Part shown: in pieces, positions 1 through 10,924 of the stretch | How the letters are laid out: each line of letters starts with the position of its first letter | How positions within the stretch are numbered: position 1 is the first letter of the stretch | Source of the DNA: Prochlorococcus sp. AG-363-N16 | GTDB lineage: Bacteria; Cyanobacteriota; Cyanobacteriia; PCC-6307; Cyanobiaceae | Length of the DNA stretch: 64,000 nt | NCBI GenBank assembly: GCA_003280135.1 | Contig: QCFW01000003.1 | Span: 62,001-126,000 of the forward strand | Direction of reading: 5' to 3' | Made by a program: the position numbers and the translations under genes | Notes under the pieces: generated by a model | Database searches by the model: none | What the model was told of the DNA's origin: nothing | The model's input: only the letters and a program-made list of their open reading frames with translations

Positions 1-87
1 ACATCTCTACCGATTCTTGTTATCAAAATACAAATGAAGCATAGTTTAAAAACAGTCCTCGAGATCCATTGATATCAGAGAAATAAG

Positions 88-1077
88 ATGCAGTTTATTG
101 ACCACGCAAAAATCACAGTAAGAGCTGGCCGTGGTGGTGATGGTATTGCCTCATTTCGAAGGGAAAAATATGTTCCAGCAGGAGGTCCCTCAGGAGGTAA
201 TGGAGGGGATGGAGGAAAAGTTATTTTTTTGGCAGATAATAATTTGCAGACTTTATTGGATTTTAAATTTCATCAATTACTCTTCGCTCAAGATGGTCGT
301 AGAGGAGGTCCAAATAAATGCACAGGTGCTTCTGGTGAAGATCTTGTGCTGAAAGTACCTTGTGGTACTGAAATTAAACATTTACAAAGTGGAGTAATTT
401 TTGGGGATTTAACTTTTGATGGACAAAAACTTGTAATAGCTTTTGGAGGTAAAGGAGGGCTTGGGAATGCCCATTATTTAAGTAATCGAAATCGTGCTCC
501 GGAGAAGTATACGGAAGGAAGAGAAGGAGAAGAATGGCAACTAAGTCTTGAGCTTAAATTGTTAGCAGAGGTTGGAATTATTGGACTCCCTAATGCCGGT
601 AAAAGTACATTGATTTCCGTCTTGTCTTCTGCAAGGCCAAAAATAGCTAATTATCCATTTACAACTTTGATACCAAACTTAGGAGTTGTTCCTAAACCTA
701 GTGGAGATGGAGTGGTCTTTGCAGATATTCCTGGTTTAATTTCTGGAGCAGCTTCAGGTATAGGTCTTGGACATGAGTTCCTAAGACATATTGAACGTAC
801 TAAGTTGTTAATTCATCTTGTCGATGCATCTGCTTCAGATCCATTCGAAGATATTCAAATAATAGAAAAGGAGTTAATTGCTTATGGCCATGGTTTGATT
901 GACCGACCTAGGATTATAGTTTTTTCAAAAAAAGAGCTTCTAGAAGAAAAAAACTTGAATGATATCACTAAAGCTTTCGAGAGACTTAAGGAAGTTAATG
1001 TGTTATCTATCTCTGCAGTAATGAATGATGGTTTAGAAAAACTTTTGAATGAAATCTGGAGAAATCTTGAAATTTAA
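88..1077 (+). CDS. obgE: GTPase Obg/CgtA
   Basis: Glycine-rich Obg fold ([27 protein letters not shown]) and G1 motif [15 protein letters not shown]. Confidence 0.97.
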   Translation: MQFIDHAKITVRAGRGGDGIASFRREKYVPAGGPSGGNGGDGGKVIFLADNNLQTLLDFKFHQLLFAQDGRRGGPNKCTGASGEDLVLKVPCGTEIKHLQSGVIFGDLTFDGQKLVIAFGGKGGLGNAHYLSNRNRAPEKYTEGREGEEWQLSLELKLLAEVGIIGLPNAGKSTLISVLSSARPKIANYPFTTLIPNLGVVPKPSGDGVVFADIPGLISGAASGIGLGHEFLRHIERTKLLIHLVDASASDPFEDIQIIEKELIAYGHGLIDRPRIIVFSKKELLEEKNLNDITKAFERLKEVNVLSISAVMNDGLEKLLNEIWRNLEI

Positions 1078-1158
1078 GCAATTTATGTGTTTTAGCTCAA
1101 ATTCTTACTTGTCGATATTTAAAGAATTGGTCATAACTAGGAAGAAGCTTTTGTAATT

Positions 1159-1341
1159 ATGAATTTCTACACTTGTTTTGATAACCAAGGTAAGGTGATT
1201 GCTAGATGTCAAACCTATCAGGAAATTGAGGCTTTAAAAAGAAGAGGTCGTCCTATTCGAGAAGTTCGAGAGATGAAAAAGGAAGAAGCAGTTGTTTGTT
1301 CTTTAACAAGCAGCCCCTCTGATTTTAATATGGATTATTAA
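1159..1341 (+). CDS. small conserved cyanobacterial hypothetical protein
   Basis: 60 aa ORF in a clean intergenic slot after obgE, followed by a terminator hairpin. Confidence 0.6.
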   Translation: MNFYTCFDNQGKVIARCQTYQEIEALKRRGRPIREVREMKKEEAVVCSLTSSPSDFNMDY

Positions 1342-1370
1342 TCAATACAGATTGATTGAATAATTGCATT

Positions 1371-1404
1371 AAAAAAAAGCAGGATTTTTTCCCGCTTTTT
1401 TTAA
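1371..1404. terminator. bidirectional Rho-independent-type terminator
   Basis: AAAAAAAAGCAGGATTTTTTCCCGCTTTTTTT between convergent genes. Confidence 0.75.
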
Positions 1405-1420
1405 TTTTTAGGAACCTAAT

Positions 1421-1639
1421 TTAGTCGTCATATACAAGACATTCTGGTTCGTCTGGATTTGCATCGCAAAATAATTCAAGCGCATTTGGATCATGCTTAT
1501 CTTCAGGATGATGCTCCTTATACTCTTCAAGAGAGTGAAGCTCATCAGTCAAGTGCCTAAGCTTAGGGGTGTTCCCCTCTGCTTCAGCTGAAAGGATCTC
1601 GTTTTGATCCTTTTGGATGTGCTCGTCAATAGTATTCAT
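1421..1639 (-). CDS. cp12: CP12 Calvin-cycle regulatory protein
   Basis: C-terminal LELFCDANPDEPECLVYDD cysteine pair typical of CP12. Confidence 0.9.
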   Translation of the reverse strand: MNTIDEHIQKDQNEILSAEAEGNTPKLRHLTDELHSLEEYKEHHPEDKHDPNALELFCDANPDEPECLVYDD

Positions 1640-1760
1640 GAAGAACTTACCTTAAGCTTTTTCAATCAACTTACATACATTAATTAGGTTCAGAGCTTGT
1701 GTCGAATATGTAAACCGTACTTCGTTTTATTTACAACACTTAAGCACCAGAAATGTAGTA

Positions 1761-2441
1761 CTAGATACCAGATCCGTTTGTTTGTTCAACATTTTTTAAG
1801 TATTCGAAAACACTTTTATCACCAATATCTAGAGCTGGATCCATTCCAAATTTACGAATACCAAGTATCAATAACAGAAGAGCTGAAAGACTTAGTAGAC
1901 TCATCGTAATTATTGGAGTAGTTAACTGAAAACAATGGCCTAAAAAGGTTGTTGGTAATAAAAGTGTTAAGCCTATAGCTTCGTTTTGACGAAAACAAAA
2001 GAATTCTTTGAAACCTAACCCAGTTAAGGCTGCAAAAAAAGGACCTAAAAATATACTTTGACCGTGATTCATTGCTAAATCAGATAGCAAATGACTTGGA
2101 TTCCCTTTGACAATAAAAACTATGATTGCAATTGCACCAAGAGTCCAAAAAACCTTTAGGACTTGATGGATGAGTTTTATATAAATATGAATCCATTGCA
2201 GAGCAAGACCTAAAGAAATAGCCATTGGTAATAACCAGATCCATGCATTGTTTGGGCCAAACACCAACCATTGCAATAGGCCAAGAGTAAAAGAGGTGCC
2301 GCAAATAAGAACGGAGATTCGATACCTTTTGACTTCAATTTTATCTTCTAGAGTTATTTTATACTTACCAAAACTACCTTCGAATTCTTGCGCTAAATCT
2401 TCTGATGATTTATTGATTTGGTTTAAATCTTTTTTAAGCAT
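1761..2441 (-). CDS. DUF2301-type integral membrane protein
   Basis: Multi-TM protein, cyanobacterial DUF2301-like motifs (GLGFKEFFCF). Confidence 0.7.
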   Translation of the reverse strand: MLKKDLNQINKSSEDLAQEFEGSFGKYKITLEDKIEVKRYRISVLICGTSFTLGLLQWLVFGPNNAWIWLLPMAISLGLALQWIHIYIKLIHQVLKVFWTLGAIAIIVFIVKGNPSHLLSDLAMNHGQSIFLGPFFAALTGLGFKEFFCFRQNEAIGLTLLLPTTFLGHCFQLTTPIITMSLLSLSALLLLILGIRKFGMDPALDIGDKSVFEYLKNVEQTNGSGI

Positions 2442-3429
2442 TATTGGTAGGTACTGAGCTATTAACTATTTTGCCTAGATTTGGACCTTTTGGGATTATG
2501 TTACTTGGATTTAAAGGGAACAAGGCACCAAAATAATCATTACGCCAATTCTTTGAATCACAGGTTTTTGAAACACTATAAAGATTAAAAAATTGCTTTC
2601 TCCATTCCCAAATATTTGGGAAACTCCAAAGCGGCTCTTTGCTACATCTAAATAATGGTGAATAGATAGATTCCCATCTAATTAAAGTTGGGAACAGTTT
2701 TATGTCTGCAAGAGTTACCTCTTCTCCGCATAACCATGGCCCTTTTAAAGTTAGTTTATTTTCAATTATTTTTAATGCATTAAAAAGCTGATCAACTGCC
2801 ATTTCATAAGCTTCTTGATTTCTTGCAAAACCGCATTTATAAACTCCATCATTTATGTTTGATTGAAGAATTTCTGATAATTCATAAAGTTCATCTTTAA
2901 ATTTTTCTGGCATCAGGTTAGGAACATTTGCTTCTGAAGGCCATCTATTAAGTACTTCTATTAATTGTGCACTTTCATTGCCAAGGATTGTTGGCTTTTT
3001 TTGTCTATTGGGTTTTGGATCAATTAAGACAGGAACTGTAGGTCTATATGAAGGAGGGCTATCACACAGATTGTATATTTCAAGTAGTGAATCGCATCCA
3101 AGAAAGGATGGTTCTAAAAGCCATTGACCTCCTTGTGAATCCGCTTTTGCGAAGATTAGATTGAGACTATTTTTTAATTCTCTAATTTCATAGACCAACC
3201 ACGTTCTATGAGCCCAAGGACAACTCCTACCAAGGATTAAAGTAGGTAAATCCTGTTTTTCTCTAAGTGACAAATTTTCGGTTTCAGGTAACTCAGCATT
3301 AGTTTTTTGACTAGGAACTCTTTGGAAGTTCCCGTCTTTGTCTGCTGGAGCAAGCCCTTTCATTAATTGCTTCCATTGCCATCCCCAGCTTTTTCTTGCT
3401 GCACAAACAATTGAAGGTGGTATTGACAT
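2434..3429 (-). CDS. glutathione S-transferase-like / glutathionyl-hydroquinone reductase-type protein
   Basis: CPWAHR active-site motif and GST C-terminal domain with WLCGEEVTLADIKLFPTL. Confidence 0.8.
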   Translation of the reverse strand: MSIPPSIVCAARKSWGWQWKQLMKGLAPADKDGNFQRVPSQKTNAELPETENLSLREKQDLPTLILGRSCPWAHRTWLVYEIRELKNSLNLIFAKADSQGGQWLLEPSFLGCDSLLEIYNLCDSPPSYRPTVPVLIDPKPNRQKKPTILGNESAQLIEVLNRWPSEANVPNLMPEKFKDELYELSEILQSNINDGVYKCGFARNQEAYEMAVDQLFNALKIIENKLTLKGPWLCGEEVTLADIKLFPTLIRWESIYSPLFRCSKEPLWSFPNIWEWRKQFFNLYSVSKTCDSKNWRNDYFGALFPLNPSNIIPKGPNLGKIVNSSVPTNNA

Positions 3430-3482
3430 TTTAAGAAGCCTTTTTCATTATTTTCAGGAAATAGAAATGTCGAGAACAGATC

Positions 3483-4409
3483 ATGTCATTAACTGAAGTT
3501 CTTCTTATTGCAGGTACTCATGGTAATGAAATAAATGCTGCTTGGTTATTTGATCAGTTTAAAGAAAACCCAGCACCCATCAATAGAAGGGGTTTAAATG
3601 TTTCCGCAGTTATTGGCAATCCATCTGCAAGAGAAAAATGCCTTAGATACATTGATCGAGATTTAAACCGTAGTTTTTCTTTAAAATTACTTTCTTCAGT
3701 GTCAAGTGAAAATGAATATGAAATCAAAAGAGCTAAAGAGTTATTAAATTCTTATGGTAAAAAATCGCAAAAACCTGCTTCTGTTGTTCTTGACTTTCAT
3801 AGCACAACAGCATCAATGGGCTCTTCTATTGTTATTTATGGACGCCGATTTCCTGATTTGGCTTTAGCTGGTTTGATTCAAAAACGCCTAGGTTGGCCAA
3901 TTTATTTGCATGAATGTGACAATTCACAGACAGGGTTTTTAGTTGAACAATGGCCTTGTGGCTTGGTAATAGAAATTGGACCTGTTCCTCAGGGTGTATT
4001 AAGAAAAAATATTATTAATCAAACTATGTTAGCAATACAAACTTGTCTTGATGAACTTGAAAAGATCAAATGTAGTAATTATACTTTTCCAAAAGAAATA
4101 GTTATTCACAGACATTTGAAAAGCATAGATTTTCCTAGAAGCTTAACTGGTCAAATAACTGCTTTTATTGATCAAAGTATTGAGGGTAAAGATTGGATAC
4201 CTATAAATCAAGGCGATGATATTTTTGATAATTTTAGGGGCGTTAAGTTAACCCTAGATGACCCAGATTTACCTAATAGTGTTGTCCCTATTTTTATTAA
4301 TGAAGCTGCTTATATGGAGAAAGGAATAGCTTTTAGCTTAACTACTAAGGAGTCTTGGAAATTTAATCAGTGCTGGTCTAATAGTTTAATTTCTTTGATT
4401 TCTCACTAG
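3483..4409 (+). CDS. aspartoacylase family protein
   Basis: GTHGNE zinc motif, DRDLNRSF, DFHSTTA. Confidence 0.88.
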   Translation: MSLTEVLLIAGTHGNEINAAWLFDQFKENPAPINRRGLNVSAVIGNPSAREKCLRYIDRDLNRSFSLKLLSSVSSENEYEIKRAKELLNSYGKKSQKPASVVLDFHSTTASMGSSIVIYGRRFPDLALAGLIQKRLGWPIYLHECDNSQTGFLVEQWPCGLVIEIGPVPQGVLRKNIINQTMLAIQTCLDELEKIKCSNYTFPKEIVIHRHLKSIDFPRSLTGQITAFIDQSIEGKDWIPINQGDDIFDNFRGVKLTLDDPDLPNSVVPIFINEAAYMEKGIAFSLTTKESWKFNQCWSNSLISLISH

Positions 4410-4649
4410 ATCTATAAAAAGAAACTTGTTAACCAAATAGCTATACTTTTCTTGACTAAATTAATTAAGTCTTTTATTACTAAATGCGAATCTAGATTCT
4501 TGTACAATTCTCCAATTAGAATATCAATTATTTATTGTGACTAGGTTTGATTTTGACTAGATGCTTCCGCTTAGCCATTTATTATTTCTTAATAAAGATA
4601 ATCTGGGTCTAGGTCGCATTTTTACGCATTTTCCTTTAGAGTCCTTCCG

Positions 4650-4690
4650 GCAGGGTAATACCTGCTCTTAATTAACCGTCCTTTACGGAC
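4650..4690 (+). promoter_or_regulatory. two hairpins in psbA 5' leader
   Basis: GCAGG-GTAATA-CCTGC (4650-4665) and GTCC-TTTAC-GGAC (4678-4690) directly before the psbA ATG. Confidence 0.5.
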
Positions 4691-4705
4691 TTATTTCTCG
4701 TCCTC

Positions 4706-5788
4706 ATGACAACCCTTCAGCAGCAGCGTTCATCGTTGCTCAAAGGTTGGCCTCAGTTTTGCGAGTGGGTTACTTCTACTAACAACCGCATTTATGTTGG
4801 TTGGTTTGGTGTATTGATGATCCCTTGCCTGTTGGCAGCAACCGCTTGCTTCATCGTTGCCTTCATTGCAGCTCCTCCAGTTGACATTGATGGTATTCGT
4901 GAGCCTGTGGCTGGTTCATTTATTTATGGAAACAACATCATTTCTGGTGCTGTTGTCCCTTCAAGTAATGCAATTGGTCTTCACTTCTACCCAATTTGGG
5001 AAGCCGCTACAGTTGATGAGTGGCTTTATAACGGTGGTCCATACCAGCTTGTAATCTTCCACTTCCTTATTGGTATCTCAGCATATATGGGACGTCAGTG
5101 GGAGCTTTCATACCGTTTAGGTATGCGCCCTTGGATCTGTGTTGCATACTCTGCACCTGTATCTGCTGCTTTTGCTGTTTTCCTTGTATACCCATTTGGT
5201 CAGGGTTCATTCTCTGATGGGATGCCTCTAGGAATTTCCGGAACATTTAACTTCATGTTTGTTTTCCAAGCAGAGCACAACATTCTTATGCACCCATTCC
5301 ATATGGCTGGTGTTGCTGGAATGTTTGGAGGCAGCTTGTTCTCCGCTATGCATGGTTCGTTGGTTACCTCTTCACTTATTCGTGAAACCACTGAGACAGA
5401 ATCTCAGAACTATGGTTATAAATTTGGACAAGAAGAAGAGACCTACAACATCGTTGCAGCTCATGGCTACTTCGGTAGATTGATCTTCCAATATGCAAGT
5501 TTCAATAACAGCCGTAGTCTTCACTTCTTCCTTGCTATTTTCCCAGTTGTTTGTGTTTGGTTGACATCTATGGGCATCTGCACCATGGCTTTCAACTTAA
5601 ATGGTTTCAACTTCAACCAATCTGTAGTTGATGCTAACGGTAAAGTTGTTCCTACATGGGGTGACGTTCTTAACCGTGCAAACCTAGGTATGGAAGTAAT
5701 GCATGAGCGTAATGCTCACAACTTCCCACTTGATCTAGCAGCTGCTGAATCAACTTCTGTTGCTTTAGTTGCTCCAGCTATTGGTTAG
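4706..5788 (+). CDS. psbA: photosystem II D1 protein
   Basis: Near full-length identity to D1 by eye ([10 protein letters not shown]...[21 protein letters not shown]). Confidence 0.99.
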   Translation: MTTLQQQRSSLLKGWPQFCEWVTSTNNRIYVGWFGVLMIPCLLAATACFIVAFIAAPPVDIDGIREPVAGSFIYGNNIISGAVVPSSNAIGLHFYPIWEAATVDEWLYNGGPYQLVIFHFLIGISAYMGRQWELSYRLGMRPWICVAYSAPVSAAFAVFLVYPFGQGSFSDGMPLGISGTFNFMFVFQAEHNILMHPFHMAGVAGMFGGSLFSAMHGSLVTSSLIRETTETESQNYGYKFGQEEETYNIVAAHGYFGRLIFQYASFNNSRSLHFFLAIFPVVCVWLTSMGICTMAFNLNGFNFNQSVVDANGKVVPTWGDVLNRANLGMEVMHERNAHNFPLDLAAAESTSVALVAPAIG

Positions 5789-5833
5789 TCTTTATTTAAT
5801 CAACTTGATTGATTAGATTTAGATGATTTTAGA

Positions 5834-5859
5834 AGCCTCCTCGTAAGAGGAGGCTTTTA
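5834..5859 (+). terminator. psbA terminator
   Basis: AGCCTCCTC-GTAA-GAGGAGGCT followed by TTTT. Confidence 0.9.
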
Positions 5860-5944
5860 TTATGTCTTAGATGATTAACTACTAGAATAAAATAATTATT
5901 AGTTTTTTCTTTGTAAGTTTTTCTATTAGGGAAGTGATTCTTTT

Positions 5945-7033
5945 ATGGGCAGTTGTTTTGGCGAGCTTTTTAAAATAAGCACTTTTGGCGAATCTCATGG
6001 TGGAGCAGTTGGAGTTGTATTAGAAGGATGTCCTCCAAGACTGGATATTGATGTTCAAGAAATTCAGAATGACCTTAATAGACGAAAACCAGGTCAAAGT
6101 AAAATTACGACTCCTCGCAAAGAACTTGATCAAGTAGAGATTCTGAGCGGTGTATCAGGTAATAAGACATTAGGCACTCCTATCTCAATGGTTGTTAGGA
6201 ATAAAGACCATCGCCCAGTGGATTATGGAAATATGCAAAACGTATATCGTCCATCACACGCTGATGGCACATATCACATCAAATATGGAATACAAGCATC
6301 AAGTGGAGGAGGTAGAGCTTCAGCAAGAGAAACTATTGGCAGAGTTGCTGCAGGCTCTATCGCTAAGCAATTGCTTAAAAAAGTCCAAAATACTGAGATA
6401 TTGGCTTGGGTAAAAAGGATCCATACCATTGAGGCGAAAGTGGATATGAATACGGTTAGCTATAAGGATGTTGAGGCTAATATTGTGCGTTGCCCTGATC
6501 AGATTGCAGCAAAAAGGATGATTGATAGGATTGAAGAAATCAGTCAAGAAGGGGATTCTTGTGGAGGTTTAGTGGAATGTGTTGTTCGCAACCCACCCAT
6601 TGGCCTAGGAATGCCTGTTTTTGACAAATTGGAAGCTGATCTAGCAAAAGCATTAATGTCTTTACCAGCTACCAAGGGTTTTGAAATTGGTTCTGGTTTT
6701 TCAGGAACTTTTTTAAAAGGTAGTGAACATAATGATCTTTTCTTACCTTCTGAGGATAATGCTCTTCGAACAGCTACTAATAATTCTGGAGGTATTCAAG
6801 GAGGTATTAGTAATGGAGAAGAAATAATACTTAGAGTTGGATTTAAACCTACTGCGACAATTAGAAAAGATCAGCAAACAATAGACTCTCAGGGAAATCA
6901 AACTGTTTTATCGGCAAAAGGAAGACATGATCCTTGTGTTTTGCCTCGAGCTATTCCAATGGTAGAAGCAATGGTCGCAATTGTTTTGGCAGATCATTTG
7001 TTAAGACAACAGGGTCAATGTGGTTTTTGGTAG
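5945..7033 (+). CDS. aroC: chorismate synthase
   Basis: [18 protein letters not shown] N-terminus, [11 protein letters not shown]. Confidence 0.97.
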   Translation: MGSCFGELFKISTFGESHGGAVGVVLEGCPPRLDIDVQEIQNDLNRRKPGQSKITTPRKELDQVEILSGVSGNKTLGTPISMVVRNKDHRPVDYGNMQNVYRPSHADGTYHIKYGIQASSGGGRASARETIGRVAAGSIAKQLLKKVQNTEILAWVKRIHTIEAKVDMNTVSYKDVEANIVRCPDQIAAKRMIDRIEEISQEGDSCGGLVECVVRNPPIGLGMPVFDKLEADLAKALMSLPATKGFEIGSGFSGTFLKGSEHNDLFLPSEDNALRTATNNSGGIQGGISNGEEIILRVGFKPTATIRKDQQTIDSQGNQTVLSAKGRHDPCVLPRAIPMVEAMVAIVLADHLLRQQGQCGFW

Positions 7034-7058
7034 TGTTACTTGAGTCTTATTAAGTACT

Positions 7059-7688
7059 TTATTTTTGAAGCCAACTTATTAGTTCAGGGTCAATTATGTC
7101 ATTTTTTAAGACACCTCTACCTAGGATGATTGCGTTGTAACCTGACTTCAGCCAGGGGTCCAAATCATTTGGTTTTAAACCTCCAGCGGCTAGAAGAAAT
7201 GGAAGTGAATGAAAGCTAGTTTTTAATTGATTTAAATAGTTAATACCGATAGTTTTTGCAGGAAAAACTTTCAATAACTTACATTTAAATTCGATAGCTT
7301 TGTGTATTTCTGATGGAGACATTACTCCAGGTATAAGTAACTGCCCAATCTTTTTGGCTTTTATAAGCATACTTTCATCATAGAAAGGTGACATTGCATA
7401 TTTAAAACCAATTTGATTGATTTGATTTAAGGCTCTATGGGTTGTAATTGATGCAACCCCAAAATTAATTTCTTTGACTCTTATAATTATTTTTTTTGCT
7501 AGTTTTTCCCAATTAAAATGAGAACACCATCCAATTTCAACATTTTTAACACCTTCTTTTACTAGCCTTAAAAGAAGATTTAATGTAGTGCTTAATTTGC
7601 ATTCATCTAATTCATCTTGAGAAATTCGAATTAATATTATTAGAGGCTGCTTTTTAAATAAGGCAATTATTTTTTCTTCTTCTAGCAT
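7059..7688 (-). CDS. eda: KDPG/KHG aldolase family protein
   Basis: Aldolase motifs (ISQDELDE, EIGWCSH, KVFPAKTIGINYLNQLK, AAGGLKPNDLDPWL). Start moved to Met15 of the ORF track because the longer start overlaps ftsH. Confidence 0.8.
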   Translation of the reverse strand: MLEEEKIIALFKKQPLIILIRISQDELDECKLSTTLNLLLRLVKEGVKNVEIGWCSHFNWEKLAKKIIIRVKEINFGVASITTHRALNQINQIGFKYAMSPFYDESMLIKAKKIGQLLIPGVMSPSEIHKAIEFKCKLLKVFPAKTIGINYLNQLKTSFHSLPFLLAAGGLKPNDLDPWLKSGYNAIILGRGVLKNDIIDPELISWLQK

Positions 7689-7713
7689 AGACAATATTTT
7701 ATTATTATTTGAC

Positions 7714-9558
7714 TTATGCGTACCCTGCAATTTTAACTTCTCTTTTAATTAAAAGCTCTTGTAACTCTTCTGAATTAATTGTTTCTTGTGCTATGAGCAT
7801 TTTTGCAAGTTCGTCTAAAATTAAACGATTCTCAACGAGGACTTTAGTGGCCCGTTTATAAGCTATAGAAACTAAATCTGATACCTCTTTATCAATTGTG
7901 GCAGCTGTGTCTTCAGAAAAGTCTCTATCTGAAGCTATATCTCTCCCAAGAAACATTCCACCTTGTGAACGTCCTAAGGCAACAGGTCCTAATGTCTCAC
8001 TCATTCCAAACTTTGTAATCATTTGGCGTGCTACTTGTGCAACTTGTTTTAAATCATTAGATGCACCAGTCGTTACTTCATCTTCTCCATATACTATTTC
8101 TTCTGCTACTCTTCCTCCAAGGGCAACAGCCATTTGGTTTTGAAGGTATGAACGCGAATATAAACCAGACTCCATTCTTTCTTCACTAGGAGTAAAGAAA
8201 GTTAGACCTCCTGCTTGCCCTCTAGGAATAATTGAGATTTTTTGAACGGGATCATAATCTGGCATCAAAGCACCTACTAGAGCATGTCCTGCTTCATGGT
8301 AAGCAACTAATTCCTTTCTTTTGTCGCTCATCACGCGATCTTTTTTCTCTGGTCCAGCCATTACTCGTTCAATGGCATCTGCTATTTCATAGTTTCCAAC
8401 TTCGCGAAGATCTCTTCTAGCAGCAAGAATTGCTGCTTCGTTAAGTAGATTGGCAAGATCTGCACCTGTAAACCCTGGAGTTCTTCTTGCTACTTGATCA
8501 AGGTCAACATCTTTTGCAAGAGTTTTTTCCTTTGCATGTACGCCTAAAATTTCTAATCTTCCTGAATAATCAGGTCTATCAACAACTACTTGTCTATCAA
8601 AACGTCCAGGACGCATGAGTGCTGCATCTAATACGTCTGGGCGATTGGTTGCTGCAACAATAATTATCCCTGTATTCCCTTCAAAGCCATCCATTTCAGT
8701 AAGCAATTGATTTAATGTTTGTTCTCTTTCATCGTTGCCACCCCCAAGGCCAGCGCCTCTTTGGCGACCAACTGCATCAATTTCATCTATAAAGACAATA
8801 CATGGTGCATTCTTTTTAGCTTGCTCAAAAAGATCTCTAACTCTGCTTGCTCCTACGCCTACAAACATTTCTACAAATTCAGATCCTGAAATTGAGAAAA
8901 AAGGTACTGCGGCTTCACCTGCGACTGCTTTTGCCAACAAAGTCTTACCAGTACCTGGTGGCCCAACAAGTAAAACACCTTTAGGGATTTTCGCTCCTAC
9001 GGCTGTAAATCGATCTGGGCTTTTTAGGAAATCAACAACTTCTGTAAGCTCTAGTTTTGCCCCTTCAATTCCTGCTACATCATTAAAAGTGATTTTAGTC
9101 GATGGTTCCATTTGTAAACGAGCTTTACTCTTACCGAAGCTCATTGCTGGATTACCTCCTGCACCTCCTTGTGATCTTCTGAAAAGAAAAAATAAACCTC
9201 CTAAAAGTAAAATAGGGAAAATGAGGCTTCCAATAGCTTGTTGCAATGGATTAGCTTGCTTGGTTGGTTGGACAGCAATATCTACATTGTGATCTGTAAG
9301 TAGCTTTAAGAGATCTTGATCAGGAGCTAATGTGACTTGAGCTCTTCCACCATCGTTTTCAACAATTTGTGCAGTTCCATTATCTGGTGAAATTAAAACT
9401 CTACTAATTTGGTCATCTTGAATTGCGTCTATAAAATCGCTATACCTTAAATTTGTTGAATCACTAGTAGTTGGCTTCTCAAGTAAAGAAGAACCAATAA
9501 AGATTACAGCTACCACTATTAGGAAGTAGAGAGCAATGTTTCGCCAGCGTTTGTTCAA
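7714..9558 (-). CDS. ftsH: ATP-dependent zinc metalloprotease FtsH
   Basis: AAA Walker motifs [18 protein letters not shown] and HEAGH. Confidence 0.98.
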   Translation of the reverse strand: MNKRWRNIALYFLIVVAVIFIGSSLLEKPTTSDSTNLRYSDFIDAIQDDQISRVLISPDNGTAQIVENDGGRAQVTLAPDQDLLKLLTDHNVDIAVQPTKQANPLQQAIGSLIFPILLLGGLFFLFRRSQGGAGGNPAMSFGKSKARLQMEPSTKITFNDVAGIEGAKLELTEVVDFLKSPDRFTAVGAKIPKGVLLVGPPGTGKTLLAKAVAGEAAVPFFSISGSEFVEMFVGVGASRVRDLFEQAKKNAPCIVFIDEIDAVGRQRGAGLGGGNDEREQTLNQLLTEMDGFEGNTGIIIVAATNRPDVLDAALMRPGRFDRQVVVDRPDYSGRLEILGVHAKEKTLAKDVDLDQVARRTPGFTGADLANLLNEAAILAARRDLREVGNYEIADAIERVMAGPEKKDRVMSDKRKELVAYHEAGHALVGALMPDYDPVQKISIIPRGQAGGLTFFTPSEERMESGLYSRSYLQNQMAVALGGRVAEEIVYGEDEVTTGASNDLKQVAQVARQMITKFGMSETLGPVALGRSQGGMFLGRDIASDRDFSEDTAATIDKEVSDLVSIAYKRATKVLVENRLILDELAKMLIAQETINSEELQELLIKREVKIAGYA

Positions 9559-9603
9559 GAGTTTTTTTTGTAATGATGCAATGTTAATAGGAATATGACC
9601 CGA

Positions 9604-10776
9604 TTAGGTTTTACGTAGGACTTCCACCACGCTTTTGAATGCAAACCATTCAGGAATCTCATCACCAGTTCTCAGCATTTTTCTAAATTCTGTTCCACTA
9701 AGTTTTTTAATATTTAATCCATTTTCTTCAGCATGGTCAGCTGATACATAGCCTTCTTCCTCAGTAAAGACGAGATTTAAAGAGGGTATTGTATCCATGC
9801 AAAGCTCTTTAGCACATTGTTTGGCAAAATTCTGAGCATCATAAGGGCCATAAAAATCTTTACCTGTAAGGTTGGATTTACAACCTGCCATGTCCCTTCC
9901 AATAATGAAATGGGTGCAACCATAGTTTCTTCTTATAATCATGTGCTGCAAGGCTTCTCTAGGTCCTGCCATATGCATTGAATAAGGGAGATAGGCCCAT
10001 CTGATCCTAGGGTTTTGAACTTCTGCCGCTAAACGTTCATATGTTTGAAATCTTACTGAGCCAGGTATGTCGTCCTCTTGAGTAGGACCACAAGTAGGGT
10101 GAACAAGAACCACAGCATTTTTGCTGACATTTTTGGCTTGTAAAGATCTAGTAAATAGCTCGTAATGAGCTCTATGTATTGGGTTTCTGCATTGAAAGGC
10201 AACAACATCTTCATTTGCTGGAAGTTCGGCTCTTACTTCTGCAGGAGTTTTACATGGGAAATCTCTACTTGGACGCTCTAGGCCTTCTATAGGTCCTCCT
10301 AAGTAAAATTTCTTACGTTCAGAAGTAATCATTCTGACTGCAGGATGTTCTAATGAAGTCGTCCCATAGCAATGTTGAGCTTCTATAGATTTATCGGGCT
10401 CCCATTTCTGTTCAATTGTTAGAACAGCAATATCCCTGCTTTGATATGTAATCAGAACCTTATCTCCAATAGCAAGGTCTTCTCTATCTGTATCTAGGAC
10501 TATTGGAAGCCCAAACAATTCTCCTTTTTTTGTTCTATTCGTTTTTACTACTGACTCATAATCATCTTTAAGCATGAATCCTTTATAAGGAGAAAAGCCA
10601 CCAACTATGAGAAGTTCTATATCACAAGCATTCCTATCTGAGCACTCTAATCTTTTAGTACATTTTTGCTTTAATTTTGCTTTCTCTTCTTCTTTCACCA
10701 TAAGATTAACTAGTTCATTCCCATAAGGAGCTATTACTCCAGAATGATTTGAGTCGAAAGAAGCTCTGGTTGGCAT
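9604..10776 (-). CDS. sat: sulfate adenylyltransferase (ATP sulfurylase)
   Basis: QCRNPIHRAHYEL, GRDMAG. Start probably Met16 of the 405 aa ORF. Confidence 0.95.
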   Translation of the reverse strand: MPTRASFDSNHSGVIAPYGNELVNLMVKEEEKAKLKQKCTKRLECSDRNACDIELLIVGGFSPYKGFMLKDDYESVVKTNRTKKGELFGLPIVLDTDREDLAIGDKVLITYQSRDIAVLTIEQKWEPDKSIEAQHCYGTTSLEHPAVRMITSERKKFYLGGPIEGLERPSRDFPCKTPAEVRAELPANEDVVAFQCRNPIHRAHYELFTRSLQAKNVSKNAVVLVHPTCGPTQEDDIPGSVRFQTYERLAAEVQNPRIRWAYLPYSMHMAGPREALQHMIIRRNYGCTHFIIGRDMAGCKSNLTGKDFYGPYDAQNFAKQCAKELCMDTIPSLNLVFTEEEGYVSADHAEENGLNIKKLSGTEFRKMLRTGDEIPEWFAFKSVVEVLRKT

Positions 10777-10849
10777 TTGGAATAGATTGCTATCGAGAGA
10801 TTCTCCCAGATAGAGATACAAAAGACTAGTTTTGGCTAAAAAACCTCAA

Positions 10850-10881
10850 GAAAAAAGGGCCTTTTTTCGGCCCTTTTTTTA
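10850..10881 (-). terminator. terminator downstream of psbO
   Basis: Minus strand GGGCC-GAAAAAA-GGCCC-TTTTTT. Confidence 0.85.
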
Positions 10882-10924
10882 ATTTTGGAAGTCTTTGTTC
10901 TTTTATTTAAAAAAGAAGACTTAC

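Noticed and set aside
8735-9292. 185 aa plus-strand ORF
   Set aside because: Fully antisense to ftsH; composition (Pro/Ser/Thr-rich) is the usual shadow of a conserved coding frame
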